Source: an uncultured Lachnospiraceae bacterium
GTDB taxonomy: Bacteria; Bacillota; Clostridia; Lachnospirales; Lachnospiraceae
Length of the DNA: 35,351 nucleotides
Reading direction: 5' to 3'
NCBI GenBank assembly: GCA_910586555.1
Contig: CAJUJY010000036.1
Coordinates: 1-35,351, forward strand
How positions within the stretch are numbered: the stretch's first letter is position 1; each line of letters begins with the position of its first letter. Shown one piece after another: positions 1 to 7,636 of the stretch. The notes under the pieces are model-generated. The model ran no database searches, had not been told where the DNA came from, and worked only from the letters and a program-made list of their open reading frames with translations. Position numbers and translations under genes: made by a program.

Positions 1-37
1 AAGCGGGCTGTCCATGGGACACTTTGGAACTGCCAGG
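1..37 (+). repeat. Structured element copy A (3' end only)
   Basis: The first 37 bases match the 3' arm of the full copies at 26205-26351 (opposite strand) and 26872-27045. They share the AAGCGG block, the TTTGGAACTGCCAGG closing strand and, past the arm, the GGCATAATA run seen in copy C. The 5' arm lies outside the window, so the fold cannot be tested here. The element points toward the LytTR regulator gene. Confidence 0.7.
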
Positions 38-73
38 GCATAATATTTTAACCTCCTATTTAAAACAAACCAT

Positions 74-127
74 GGATAACTATAAATTATCTTTTGTTTA
101 TGCATAATTAAAAATTTACGAAACGGA
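74..127 (+). repeat. Conserved tail downstream of copy A
   Basis: The near-palindromic GGATAACTATAAATTATC, followed by an AT-rich run and AAACGGAC, recurs downstream of copy B (minus strand, about 26112-26160). It recurs in part near copy C (27174-27227). Copies A and B also share TTTAAAACAAACC just before it. The tail may be a promoter, a processing site or an element end. Confidence 0.6.
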
Positions 128-161
128 CTTGATATAATTATAAAAAATGCTTGACAATATA

Positions 162-170
162 TGCTATACT
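162..170 (+). promoter_or_regulatory. Possible extended -10 promoter of the LytTR gene
   Basis: TGCTATACT fits an extended -10 (TG-N-TATACT) about 80 bases before the start codon. No convincing -35 lies 16-18 bases upstream. A TTGACA at 151-156 is too close to act as its partner. Confidence 0.35.
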
Positions 171-249
171 TATTCCATGAACTGTCTGCGCCATTCTGGT
201 ACAGATATGTACTAAATGTATTAAAACGCGTTTAAAGGAGTGGTTTTTT

Positions 250-975
250 ATGCTTATATACCTTTGTGATGATTCAGAAATTGATACTCTTAGGTTAAGG
301 CACTATCTTGATATATATGCCAGCCAGCTTAAACTGGATTTTGAGATTTCTTCTTTTTTCTCTGGCAAAGAACTTATTAATGCTTTTAAGCAGGCATGCC
401 AGAAACCAGACCTTATGTTCCTTGATATTCTTATGCCAGAACTAAGCGGTATGGAAACAGCAAGAAAACTTAGGGATATGCATTACAATGGAGGAATTAT
501 ATTTACTACTTCTTCTACAAAACATGCTATGGACAGCTATGAAGTAAATGCTATATATTACCTGCAAAAACCATATGGACGCATGCATTTTGAAAATGCC
601 ATGTCACGCTGTGGCATGCTGCTCCGGAAAGCAAAACCCCGTTTTACCTTTGCCCACAGGAAAAAGGTTATTGCAGTACTATATGAAGATATTATATTTT
701 TTGAAACAGTGCCATCACATAATGTCATTTTACATGCAATATCTGGTACTTATTCTTTTTCTGGCTCACTAACACAAATAGCAGGTTTTTTCAGCAAAAC
801 AGAAGGGTTTATTCCAGTAGGAAGAAGTTTTTTAATAAATCTTGACCATGTAGCCAGATGGACAGGAAATGATCTTGTTATGTCTGATGGATCTATTGTA
901 CAAGTTCCACTCCGCAAACGTGAAAAAGTCCTGGAAATTGTAGCTGGCTGGCAAAATAAGCTGCCTTTATTATAA
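250..975 (+). CDS. LytTR-family response regulator (AgrA/LytR type)
   Basis: Cytoplasmic response regulator that, by family knowledge, is phosphorylated by a sensor kinase and then binds direct-repeat operators. Residues 1-120 form a receiver domain: acidic pair D7-D8, phosphoacceptor D59 in FLDILMP, and a lysine in YLQKPYG. Residues about 135-235 form a LytTR DNA-binding domain, with the typical GRSFLINLDHV and VPLRKRE segments. The 241-residue length is normal for the family. AAAGGAG sits 9 bases before the ATG. The gene ends tail-to-tail with the hybrid kinase at 970-3594, so the two are not an operon. Its partner kinase is not evident in the window; the hybrid kinase next to it is a candidate by proximity only. 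Confidence 0.9.
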   Translation: MLIYLCDDSEIDTLRLRHYLDIYASQLKLDFEISSFFSGKELINAFKQACQKPDLMFLDILMPELSGMETARKLRDMHYNGGIIFTTSSTKHAMDSYEVNAIYYLQKPYGRMHFENAMSRCGMLLRKAKPRFTFAHRKKVIAVLYEDIIFFETVPSHNVILHAISGTYSFSGSLTQIAGFFSKTEGFIPVGRSFLINLDHVARWTGNDLVMSDGSIVQVPLRKREKVLEIVAGWQNKLPLL

Positions 976-3594
976 AGATGGCCCACCAGAAGCATTTATT
1001 ATACTATCTGCTACTTTATTCCATTCCACACAGGCGGCAGGATAAATTTCCATGGTTTTTTCTTTATCCCTGGCATTGCCGGCCTCTTCAAGCTGGCTGA
1101 AATAATTTCCAAGCAACACAGCGCCAATCCCCTTTGCTTCCCCTTTAACCCTGTGGCATAAAGTAATCCATTTATTCCATTCACTGTTATCCTCTGGTAT
1201 TTTATATCCCACGCCATCTTCTAGTTCCATACCCTGTGGTTTTATAATGTTATTATATATAATGTCAAGCCCACGTTTGCGTTCCACGCTTTGCCTTGCA
1301 AATAAAACCAGAAGCTCCTGGTAGAATACCATATCCATATCTGCATAATGAAGACCTTCCTGTATATTAAAACCATTTTCTTTTAACTGCAAATACCAGC
1401 CATCTTTTTTTGGTGTTTCTTCTCCCCTTTCCACACTTCTTGTTTTATGGATAAAAGATAAAAGCATTTGTTCTAACTTATCTGGATCTACTGGTTTTGA
1501 AAGATACCCGTCAAATCCTTCTGAAAAATACATCTGTTCTGCCCCGTTTCCAGCATTTGCAGTTAATGCAATAATATATGTTCCATGGTTTTTCCCATCT
1601 GTCCCCTCTTTAATCTGGTGGAAGGCAGTGATTCCATCTATACCTGGCATCATATGGTCTAATAATATTACATCATATTTTTTATTTGTACATGCCTCTA
1701 TAGCCGCCTCTCCGCTTTCCATTGTTTCAACTGTGGCATTTGTCCGTTTTAGCAGATGTTTTAATACCATAAGGTTATTCTTGTTATCATCTGCTGCAAG
1801 AATAGTTTTTCCACTAAAATCCGGCCACCCTTTTTTATTTCTGCCAGATCCAGCTTTTTTGTTTTCCAGTTTCTTTTTCTTATATGCCGCAATTTCTTCA
1901 TCTGATGGTTCTTCCCATACCAGTGAAACAATAAACCGGCTTCCTTTTCCTGGTGTACTTTTTACTGAAATAATTCCTCCCATTGCTTCAACAAGCCTTT
2001 TTACAATAGAAAGCCCAAGGCCCATTCCAGCCCTGCCCTCTATATTGCTTCCACGTCCAAATTTCTCAAATACCTGTTCTATATCTTCCCCACAAATTCC
2101 AATACCACTATCAGTTACAGAAAATATAAGCCTCCTTCTATCTTCTTCCATGCTTGTTTCTGCTCCCAGGGTAATAAAACCACTGTCAGTATATTTAACT
2201 GCATTAGACAATAGGTTGACAAGTACGAGGAATATATGTGCAGGATCACCAGACTGGAATGTATCTTCCGTAACGCCATCTTCTGTTTTTACTGTCAAAA
2301 CAAGCCCTTTTTCCTCTGCCTGGTAACGCATAAATTCCTCTGCTTTCTTAAGCATACCACTTACCTGGTAAGGGATTTTCACAATATCAAGTGTACCACT
2401 TTCAATTCTTGAAGCATTTAATACCTCGTCAACCAGTAACATCATATGTTTCCCTGCAAATGCTATTTTTTCTGCATAATCCCTGGTTTTTGCTTCACCG
2501 CTTTCCCTGATAATCATTTCATTCATACCAAGCATTGTATTTAACGGGGTGCGCAGCTCATGGCTTGTCCTCATAAGAAACTGTGTCTTTGCTTCATCTG
2601 CTTCCTTAAGTTTCTGCATAGTTAAAAGTGCCTGTGTCTGGTCAACAAGCCACAACATACGTCCGTTTTTCTCACCATTTTCAATAATATCCTCTACACG
2701 TAATTCATAAGATGTACCATCTTTATGTAAAAAATTTCCCCCGTTTTCAATAAGTTCTTTTATTTCTTTGCTGCTTACATCTATATTTCCTTTATTAATT
2801 CCAGGAAACAGTTCCTCCATCTTGTAGTTTGCAAAAATAACCAGGCCATCACTGTCCAGAATAGCAAGCCCTTCATTTCCGTGGTTAAAAGCATTACTAA
2901 TTGCTGCATGGAGTGACCCAAAGTAACTGTATTTTACCATTGCCACCATCATGCAGAACATTGAAAATGCCATTGCAATTACAATAGGATTATAACTTCC
3001 AAACAGCCCCGCCCTTTTTAGTAAAAGGGTTGCCTCCAGTATACCCATTCCCGCCTCTATATACAAAATCCTTTTTCTTTGTACAGGTTTGCTTTTTTTA
3101 TATCTTACAACACCAAGCACCAGAAGCGTAAACACAACCGTATCTAAAATAATAAAATGGAGATACCATAAAATGCCATGCCCTACTTTAATCCGGTTAT
3201 ACATTCCATCTGTAAGTATTTCCATAGAAGTATAAAACAGATGGTGGTGCTCTGCGGTAAATATACCCACAATTACAAAAGCATCACAAACTGCCTCAAG
3301 CCAGTATACCCATACAGGAATACAAAACTTTGCAAACTCTGAAACAAACCACAAAAGTGATAAAAGAAGCCCTGCCTGTCCAACATACTGTACACATAAA
3401 CCTGCCAGCGCCTCCCCTATAGTATCTGAATGGACAAGCTCCAGATGGATTCCAACAACAAAAACCATGCTAAATACATTATATAAAATAAATGCAATCT
3501 GGGCTTTGGAAGCTGGCTGTTTTAATATAACCACAAGCATAAAGAGCATAAGAAAAATAGCAGTAATATCTGCTATTTCAAGAAATAATAACAT
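970..3594 (-). CDS. Hybrid sensor histidine kinase (7TM, HisKA, HATPase, receiver, Hpt)
   Basis: A membrane-bound phosphorelay kinase carrying four relay modules in one chain. Residues 1-220 hold about seven hydrophobic segments of the 7TM histidine-kinase sensor type, followed by a PAS-like stretch (about 235-320). The H-box is SHELRTP with His345. The ATPase has the N-box around 460 (NLLSNAVKY), DSGIGI at 495-500 and GMGLGLS near 523. The receiver (about 595-715) has Asp646 in LLDHMMPG and Lys700. A C-terminal Hpt domain carries His814 in CHRVKGEAKGIGA. The phosphate can therefore pass His-Asp-His and must leave through a separate response regulator. The stop codon abuts the stop of the convergent LytTR gene, so the two coding regions overlap by 6 bases. 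Input signal unknown. Confidence 0.9.
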   Translation of the reverse strand: MLLFLEIADITAIFLMLFMLVVILKQPASKAQIAFILYNVFSMVFVVGIHLELVHSDTIGEALAGLCVQYVGQAGLLLSLLWFVSEFAKFCIPVWVYWLEAVCDAFVIVGIFTAEHHHLFYTSMEILTDGMYNRIKVGHGILWYLHFIILDTVVFTLLVLGVVRYKKSKPVQRKRILYIEAGMGILEATLLLKRAGLFGSYNPIVIAMAFSMFCMMVAMVKYSYFGSLHAAISNAFNHGNEGLAILDSDGLVIFANYKMEELFPGINKGNIDVSSKEIKELIENGGNFLHKDGTSYELRVEDIIENGEKNGRMLWLVDQTQALLTMQKLKEADEAKTQFLMRTSHELRTPLNTMLGMNEMIIRESGEAKTRDYAEKIAFAGKHMMLLVDEVLNASRIESGTLDIVKIPYQVSGMLKKAEEFMRYQAEEKGLVLTVKTEDGVTEDTFQSGDPAHIFLVLVNLLSNAVKYTDSGFITLGAETSMEEDRRRLIFSVTDSGIGICGEDIEQVFEKFGRGSNIEGRAGMGLGLSIVKRLVEAMGGIISVKSTPGKGSRFIVSLVWEEPSDEEIAAYKKKKLENKKAGSGRNKKGWPDFSGKTILAADDNKNNLMVLKHLLKRTNATVETMESGEAAIEACTNKKYDVILLDHMMPGIDGITAFHQIKEGTDGKNHGTYIIALTANAGNGAEQMYFSEGFDGYLSKPVDPDKLEQMLLSFIHKTRSVERGEETPKKDGWYLQLKENGFNIQEGLHYADMDMVFYQELLVLFARQSVERKRGLDIIYNNIIKPQGMELEDGVGYKIPEDNSEWNKWITLCHRVKGEAKGIGAVLLGNYFSQLEEAGNARDKEKTMEIYPAACVEWNKVADSIINASGGPSL

Positions 3595-3667
3595 TTTAAC
3601 CCATCCTTTCCTATACAGCTATTAGATTTATATATCCATTATAATGGAAAGAAACAGGATTTTCTAC

Positions 3668-4501
3668 TTAGTACAGTTTATATTTTAAATTAATGCCTAT
3701 ATGCACATACTCACTATCCTGCATATCAGAATACACCCATCTTCCTGTTTCAACTTCTATACCATCTCCAAATTCCATAAAACCATTATAATAAACATTG
3801 TCTATACACTGCGATAATGATATGCTGCCTGCTGCTTCAGCACCATAGTAGTATTCCATCAGGTTTACAATAAAAGAATAATATGGATCTTCATATTTTT
3901 CTTCAATACCTCCCACACTATAACTATATGTGCTTTGCATAACAATACCAGAATCTGTGGTTATTATTTTATTTTTATACAATTCATATGGAATAACCAA
4001 TTCATATATTTTATGGTATTCTTCATCTATATAAACTTCTATAATTCCCTTTTTTAATTTATAGATTGCTTTTATAAATGATATTCCTTTTATATTATCC
4101 TCCTTAGAAGCCGGATATAACATATACTTTTCACATAAAGACAGTTTTTTAGGACGCAGCTTTATTTTTCTATTTAATATGCCGCATTTATATAAATCAT
4201 TAAATTCCTTCCTGATTATTTTATTTATATATTTATAGTTGAAATTTGCATCATTTATCTTTACAGAACTATAATTCTTTCCAATGCCTGTTATTTTTCC
4301 TATTGCTTTTATCTTCTCAATAAATGATGTATATGTTACCTCATATATATCATAACTTGCATCTACATATTCCATTTTATTTAAAAGTTTTTTATCTGTA
4401 TAGGCTGTAAAATATTCTGGTGAAACTACTGCTGCCATAAATAAAATACCAACCAGAAAAAGGCCTGCTGCCGTAGATAAAACCTGTCTTTTCCTATTCA
4501 T
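3668..4501 (-). CDS. Membrane-anchored protein of unknown function, last gene of the two-component operon
   Basis: I do not recognise the family. The 277 residues begin with Lys/Arg, then one hydrophobic segment (about 9-28) that could be an uncleaved anchor. A basic, Lys- and Tyr-rich extracytoplasmic region follows, with no Cys-based lipobox. The gene starts 27 bases after the stop of the histidine kinase (4529-5923) and is in the same direction, so it is probably co-transcribed with the kinase and regulator. By analogy with accessory proteins such as YycH/YycI, it might sense a signal or modulate the kinase, but nothing in the sequence shows that homology. The gene is notably AT-rich. Confidence 0.75.
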   Translation of the reverse strand: MNRKRQVLSTAAGLFLVGILFMAAVVSPEYFTAYTDKKLLNKMEYVDASYDIYEVTYTSFIEKIKAIGKITGIGKNYSSVKINDANFNYKYINKIIRKEFNDLYKCGILNRKIKLRPKKLSLCEKYMLYPASKEDNIKGISFIKAIYKLKKGIIEVYIDEEYHKIYELVIPYELYKNKIITTDSGIVMQSTYSYSVGGIEEKYEDPYYSFIVNLMEYYYGAEAAGSISLSQCIDNVYYNGFMEFGDGIEVETGRWVYSDMQDSEYVHIGINLKYKLY

Positions 4502-4528
4502 TTCCCTGCCTGCACCCTTTCTGTATAC

Positions 4529-5923
4529 TTAATTTTTAAAATTTAATATAACCTGTGTGCCTTCACCCTCTTTGCTTTTTATCTCAAAACCTGCATTATG
4601 CAGGCATGCAATTTTAACACAAAGGGCAAGCCCTATTCCAGCACCGCCTTCTTTCCTTGCACGTGATTTATCTACCATATAGAATGCTTCTGTGATTTTT
4701 TTAATCTCATTTTCTGGTATACCGCAGCCATTATCCTTTATCTGGAATTTATACCCATCTGCCAGGTTTCTTCCTTCTAAAATAATTTTTCCAGAATTTT
4801 TACATGCTTTACGTGCATTATCCACAAGATTTAAAAAAAGTGACTGCAATAAATCCATGTCACCATTTATTATACCTGGTTCTACATCTGTATCAAGGCT
4901 TACTTCTTTTTCTTTTAAAAGATATTGTGCATTTTTTTGTACTTTTTCTGCCAGTTCTTCTGTATTTATTTTTATTATATCTGCTTTCTGTTTATCTGCA
5001 AATGAAAGTTCCATCATTTTATAGGCAAGCCTTTCAAGGCGTTTCCCTTCTTTAAAAATATAACTGGCAGATGTTATAATTTCTTCCTTTGGCAGATCCA
5101 TTGAACGCAGCATATCTGAATAACCAATAATTGCAGTAAGGGGTGTTTTTAATTCATGTGAAAATGCCTCTGTAAATTCCTCCTGTTTCCTTGCATCTTC
5201 TTCAAGTTTGTGTATATTATCTTCAAGCCGTCCTGCCATTATATTAAAATCATTAACAAGTGCTGTAACCTCATCATTTCCAGATGGTTTTACACGTCTT
5301 TTATAATTACCATTTGCAAAATCCCTTGCAGCCTCTGACAATTTCCTTACAGGTCTTGTAAAACTTATTGAAAATATAAAAGACAGGACTGTTGAAAGTA
5401 TAAATAGTACAATAAGCGTAAACCTGTAATTTTTATACAATATTTCCCTGTCCTCAAATATAAAATTTATATTTTTATTTATCCCTATATAATAATTTCC
5501 TGCTTTGCTTTTTATTTCAAAAAAACATTCAGTAAAATAATTCCCGTTATGTTCTGATATACTGCATATTCCAAAATCTTTTTTCTGGCTGGCATTAACA
5601 AGCTGTCCTTCATAACTGCCACTGTTATATATAACTTCCTTTGATTCATTATATACAATTATATCATTATTATTTTCAAGGCTTCTTCCAAGTGATTTAG
5701 TTATTTCCGCAACTGCCAGGCCAGAAGCCCTGTAACCGTCTGGCAGCCCGTCAAGTGAAGCTGTAAATGCATACAATAAAATATGCATCTCCTCAACACT
5801 CCTATCTTTTTCCCTTTCAATGGAAGACATAAACGGGATATTTATAATTATATTCCCAAAAACCGTAAATACTGCTATTACAAAACATAGCATTGTTATA
5901 AATAATTTCCAGAATAATTTCAT
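4529..5923 (-). CDS. Sensor histidine kinase with HAMP domain
   Basis: A transmembrane sensor kinase of the EnvZ/PhoR architecture, 464 residues. TM1 spans about 8-28, an extracytoplasmic sensor region about 30-165, TM2 about 167-187, and HAMP about 188-240. The H-box FSHELKTPL has His256. ATP-binding motifs are NLVDNARKA, DNGCGIP and GGAGIGLAL. Its ATG overlaps the 3' end of the response regulator by one base, which indicates translational coupling and a cognate pair. The extracytoplasmic domain is about 135 residues with no recognised ligand-binding motif, so the signal is unknown. Confidence 0.92.
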   Translation of the reverse strand: MKLFWKLFITMLCFVIAVFTVFGNIIINIPFMSSIEREKDRSVEEMHILLYAFTASLDGLPDGYRASGLAVAEITKSLGRSLENNNDIIVYNESKEVIYNSGSYEGQLVNASQKKDFGICSISEHNGNYFTECFFEIKSKAGNYYIGINKNINFIFEDREILYKNYRFTLIVLFILSTVLSFIFSISFTRPVRKLSEAARDFANGNYKRRVKPSGNDEVTALVNDFNIMAGRLEDNIHKLEEDARKQEEFTEAFSHELKTPLTAIIGYSDMLRSMDLPKEEIITSASYIFKEGKRLERLAYKMMELSFADKQKADIIKINTEELAEKVQKNAQYLLKEKEVSLDTDVEPGIINGDMDLLQSLFLNLVDNARKACKNSGKIILEGRNLADGYKFQIKDNGCGIPENEIKKITEAFYMVDKSRARKEGGAGIGLALCVKIACLHNAGFEIKSKEGEGTQVILNFKN

Positions 5924-6585
5924 TAATCTTTACCTGTAACAAACCTGTAACCAACTTTATATACAGCCTCTATGTTTTTTTCAAGTCCTGCCTTTTTGCG
6001 CAGGCGCTGTACATGCAAATCAACAGTCCGGCTGTCACCCATATACGGGCTGTCCCATACCCGCTCATATATAGTTTCCCTGTAAAGTGCAGTTCCTGGA
6101 TTTCTTGCAAAAAGCAGAAGCAAATCATATTCTTTATACGTCAGTTTAAGGATTTCATTATTTTTCTTTACAATCCTTGCTGTTGTATCTATATTAAGCC
6201 CCGCTATATTAATATACCTGCCTGTTTTATTAAAACGCCTTAAAACATTTTCAACCCTGGCAAGAAGCTCAAGCACTTCAAAAGGCTTTGTAATATAATC
6301 ATCTGCCCCAAGTTTTAAGCCCTTTACCTTATCTTCTGTTGTCCCTTTGGCTGTAACAAAAATAACTGGAATTTCAAGCGATTTTGCATATGAAAGCAGT
6401 TCATAACCATTAAATCCAGGCAGCATTATATCAAAAATGCATAAATCATAGTTATTTTCTGATAATTTATCTGCACCTTCACTGCCATTATAAGCCAGGT
6501 CACACTGGTATCCGGCTCTTTTTAAATTCATTCTTATTAAAGCAGCGATAGATTCTTCATCTTCCACAACTAGTATTTTATTCAT
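5923..6585 (-). CDS. OmpR/PhoB-family response regulator
   Basis: A DNA-binding response regulator of 220 residues, the usual length. The receiver has the acidic pair near residues 8-9, phosphoacceptor Asp52 in CIFDIMLPG and the lysine in ITKPFE. A C-terminal winged helix (about 125-220) has the typical LTYKEYDLL and SRTVDLHVQRLRKK segments. AAAGGAG precedes the ATG by 8 bases. It is the first gene of a three-gene operon with the kinase and the 277-residue anchored protein. Its promoter must lie in or beside the TnpB-element remnant that starts about 20 bases upstream; I see no clear -35/-10 pair there. Confidence 0.93.
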   Translation of the reverse strand: MNKILVVEDEESIAALIRMNLKRAGYQCDLAYNGSEGADKLSENNYDLCIFDIMLPGFNGYELLSYAKSLEIPVIFVTAKGTTEDKVKGLKLGADDYITKPFEVLELLARVENVLRRFNKTGRYINIAGLNIDTTARIVKKNNEILKLTYKEYDLLLLFARNPGTALYRETIYERVWDSPYMGDSRTVDLHVQRLRKKAGLEKNIEAVYKVGYRFVTGKD

Positions 6586-6603
6586 AAAAAACTCCTTTCG
6601 TTT

Positions 6604-6738
6604 GTCATAGGCGGAGAAGTGGCAGGGGGAGCCTTATCAATAGTTGCTAAAAACACTATCCTATGTTATAATTCTTACATAGAGAAAACCGTTAGGAGCA
6701 ATTACTCTGAAGGCACTCTTTGTACTTTGAAAAGTTAA
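6604..6738 (+). pseudogene. Probable C-terminal scrap of tnpB
   Basis: A reading frame without an upstream start codon is open from about 6604 to the TAA at 6736-6738. It ends in a Ser/Asn/Tyr-rich stretch containing TVRSNYSEGTLCTLKS, which resembles the low-complexity tails of Clostridia TnpB proteins. It lies exactly where the end of tnpB should lie relative to the right end. None of the RuvC motifs remain. The assignment rests mostly on position. Confidence 0.4.
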
Positions 6739-6744
6739 GATATG

Positions 6745-6997
6745 AGGTTTTTAACACGAACCGTTGTTAATGTAAAATCTTAAACGTACCAGAAACCAAC
6801 TGTATAGCATGGGAAGTTTTAGTACCTGATACAGTTACAATAGAGTATATCTTTGTTGTAAAGGGTGTTGCCAGCCACCCTGTGATGTAACGCCACTTTA
6901 GGCAACAATGCTTATTGGGGTAAAAGGCCGGAGGCGCAAGCCGTTACTACAGCTGGGCAGTTACAAGCCCATGACCTTTAAGCCGTGGGTAGTTGAC
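6745..6997 (+). ncRNA. Candidate TnpB guide RNA (omega/reRNA) region without its nuclease
   Basis: In TnpB elements the guide RNA is made from the 3' end of the element and stops at the right end, with the guide taken from flanking DNA. This region has that position and several hairpins, including GGGTG...CACCC near 6867-6883 and the right-end hairpin at 6968-6988. The would-be guide is the sequence after 6997 (AAAAAATAACCATGCC). Whether it is transcribed is unknown. Confidence 0.45.
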
Positions 6998-7139
6998 AAA
7001 AAATAACCATGCCTTTCAAATATTTGCAGGCTTTAAAATATGCCAGCATAAGCTAATTTACTATTAATTTGTATCTTTTTTGTATCTTTGGTTTATATTA
7101 AAGTTTTATTATACATTAATTACAAACATTTTAAAAGGC

Positions 7140-7167
7140 TTGTATTTTCCATAACTTTTATTATAAT
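7140..7167 (+). promoter_or_regulatory. Promoter of the VOC-family gene
   Basis: TTGTAT (7140-7145) and a perfect TATAAT (7162-7167) are 16 bases apart, 26 bases before the start codon. AAAGGAG at 7177-7183 follows, so the leader is very short. Confidence 0.6.
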
Positions 7168-7192
7168 ATAACAGTTAAAGGAGAAAATAAAT

Positions 7193-7576
7193 ATGCGCAT
7201 TGAACATATTGCAATGTATGTAAATGATTTAGAAAAAGCCAGGGATTTCTTTACGGTTTACCTTGGCGGCCATCCTGATAATGGCTACCATAATGAAAAA
7301 ACAGGTTTTTCTTCTTATTTTATAAGCTTTGATGATGGTGCAAGGCTTGAAATAATGAACAAACCTGGAATAGACAGTTCTGGGAATTTGTCTGAAAGAA
7401 CTGGATTTATACATGTTGCTTTCAGTACAGGCAGTAAAGAAAAGGTTGACAGCCTTACAGCACTTTTAAAGAAAAATGGCTATAATGTAATAAGCGGGCC
7501 AAGGACAACAGGTGATGGCTATTATGAAAGCTGTATTGCTGTTATTGAAGGCAACCAGATTGAAATTACTATCTGA
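7193..7576 (+). CDS. VOC (glyoxalase/bleomycin-resistance fold) family protein
   Basis: A 127-residue cytoplasmic protein with the paired beta-alpha-beta-beta-beta modules of the vicinal oxygen chelate family. Candidate metal ligands are His4 in RIEHIAMYV, Glu54 in ARLEIM, the His in FIHVAFS and a Glu near the C-terminus (NQIEITI). This resembles YaeR/glyoxalase I-like proteins, which bind a divalent metal; the substrate cannot be told from sequence. It has its own promoter and a good AAAGGAG, 9 bases from the ATG. It stands alone, convergent with the ABC transporter gene that follows. Confidence 0.88.
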   Translation: MRIEHIAMYVNDLEKARDFFTVYLGGHPDNGYHNEKTGFSSYFISFDDGARLEIMNKPGIDSSGNLSERTGFIHVAFSTGSKEKVDSLTALLKKNGYNVISGPRTTGDGYYESCIAVIEGNQIEITI

Positions 7577-7616
7577 TACAGGCTGCGTATATGTTATAGA
7601 CAATACACAGCCTGTA
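7577..7616. terminator. Hairpin between convergent genes
   Basis: TACAGGCTG (7577-7585) pairs perfectly with CAGCCTGTA (7608-7616) around a 22-base loop. It lies between the VOC stop codon and the convergent ABC gene. No strong T-run follows on either strand, so a terminator role is likely by position but not certain. Confidence 0.5.
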
Positions 7617-7636
7617 AAGATATATATAATTTATAT

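Larger units (their letters stand above)
6604..6997 (+). mobile_element. Remnant of an IS200/IS605-type TnpB element (3' part and right end)
   Basis: The right end has the family's typical layout: a GCGCAAGCCGTTACTACAG block, GGGCAGTTACAAGCCCATGA, a short hairpin (CCCATGAC with GCCGTGGG, one mismatch and one G-U) and TAGTTGAC at the edge. Upstream is about 250 bases of non-coding, hairpin-rich sequence, and before that a short open frame ending at 6738. No left end, TnpA or TnpB body is present, so the 5' side is deleted. With 6998-7192 this explains the gene-free stretch between 6586 and 7192. Confidence 0.65.

Noticed and set aside
151..170. TTGACA and TATACT as a classical promoter pair
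   Set aside because: They are only 8 bases apart, too close for one RNA polymerase contact; only the extended -10 was kept.
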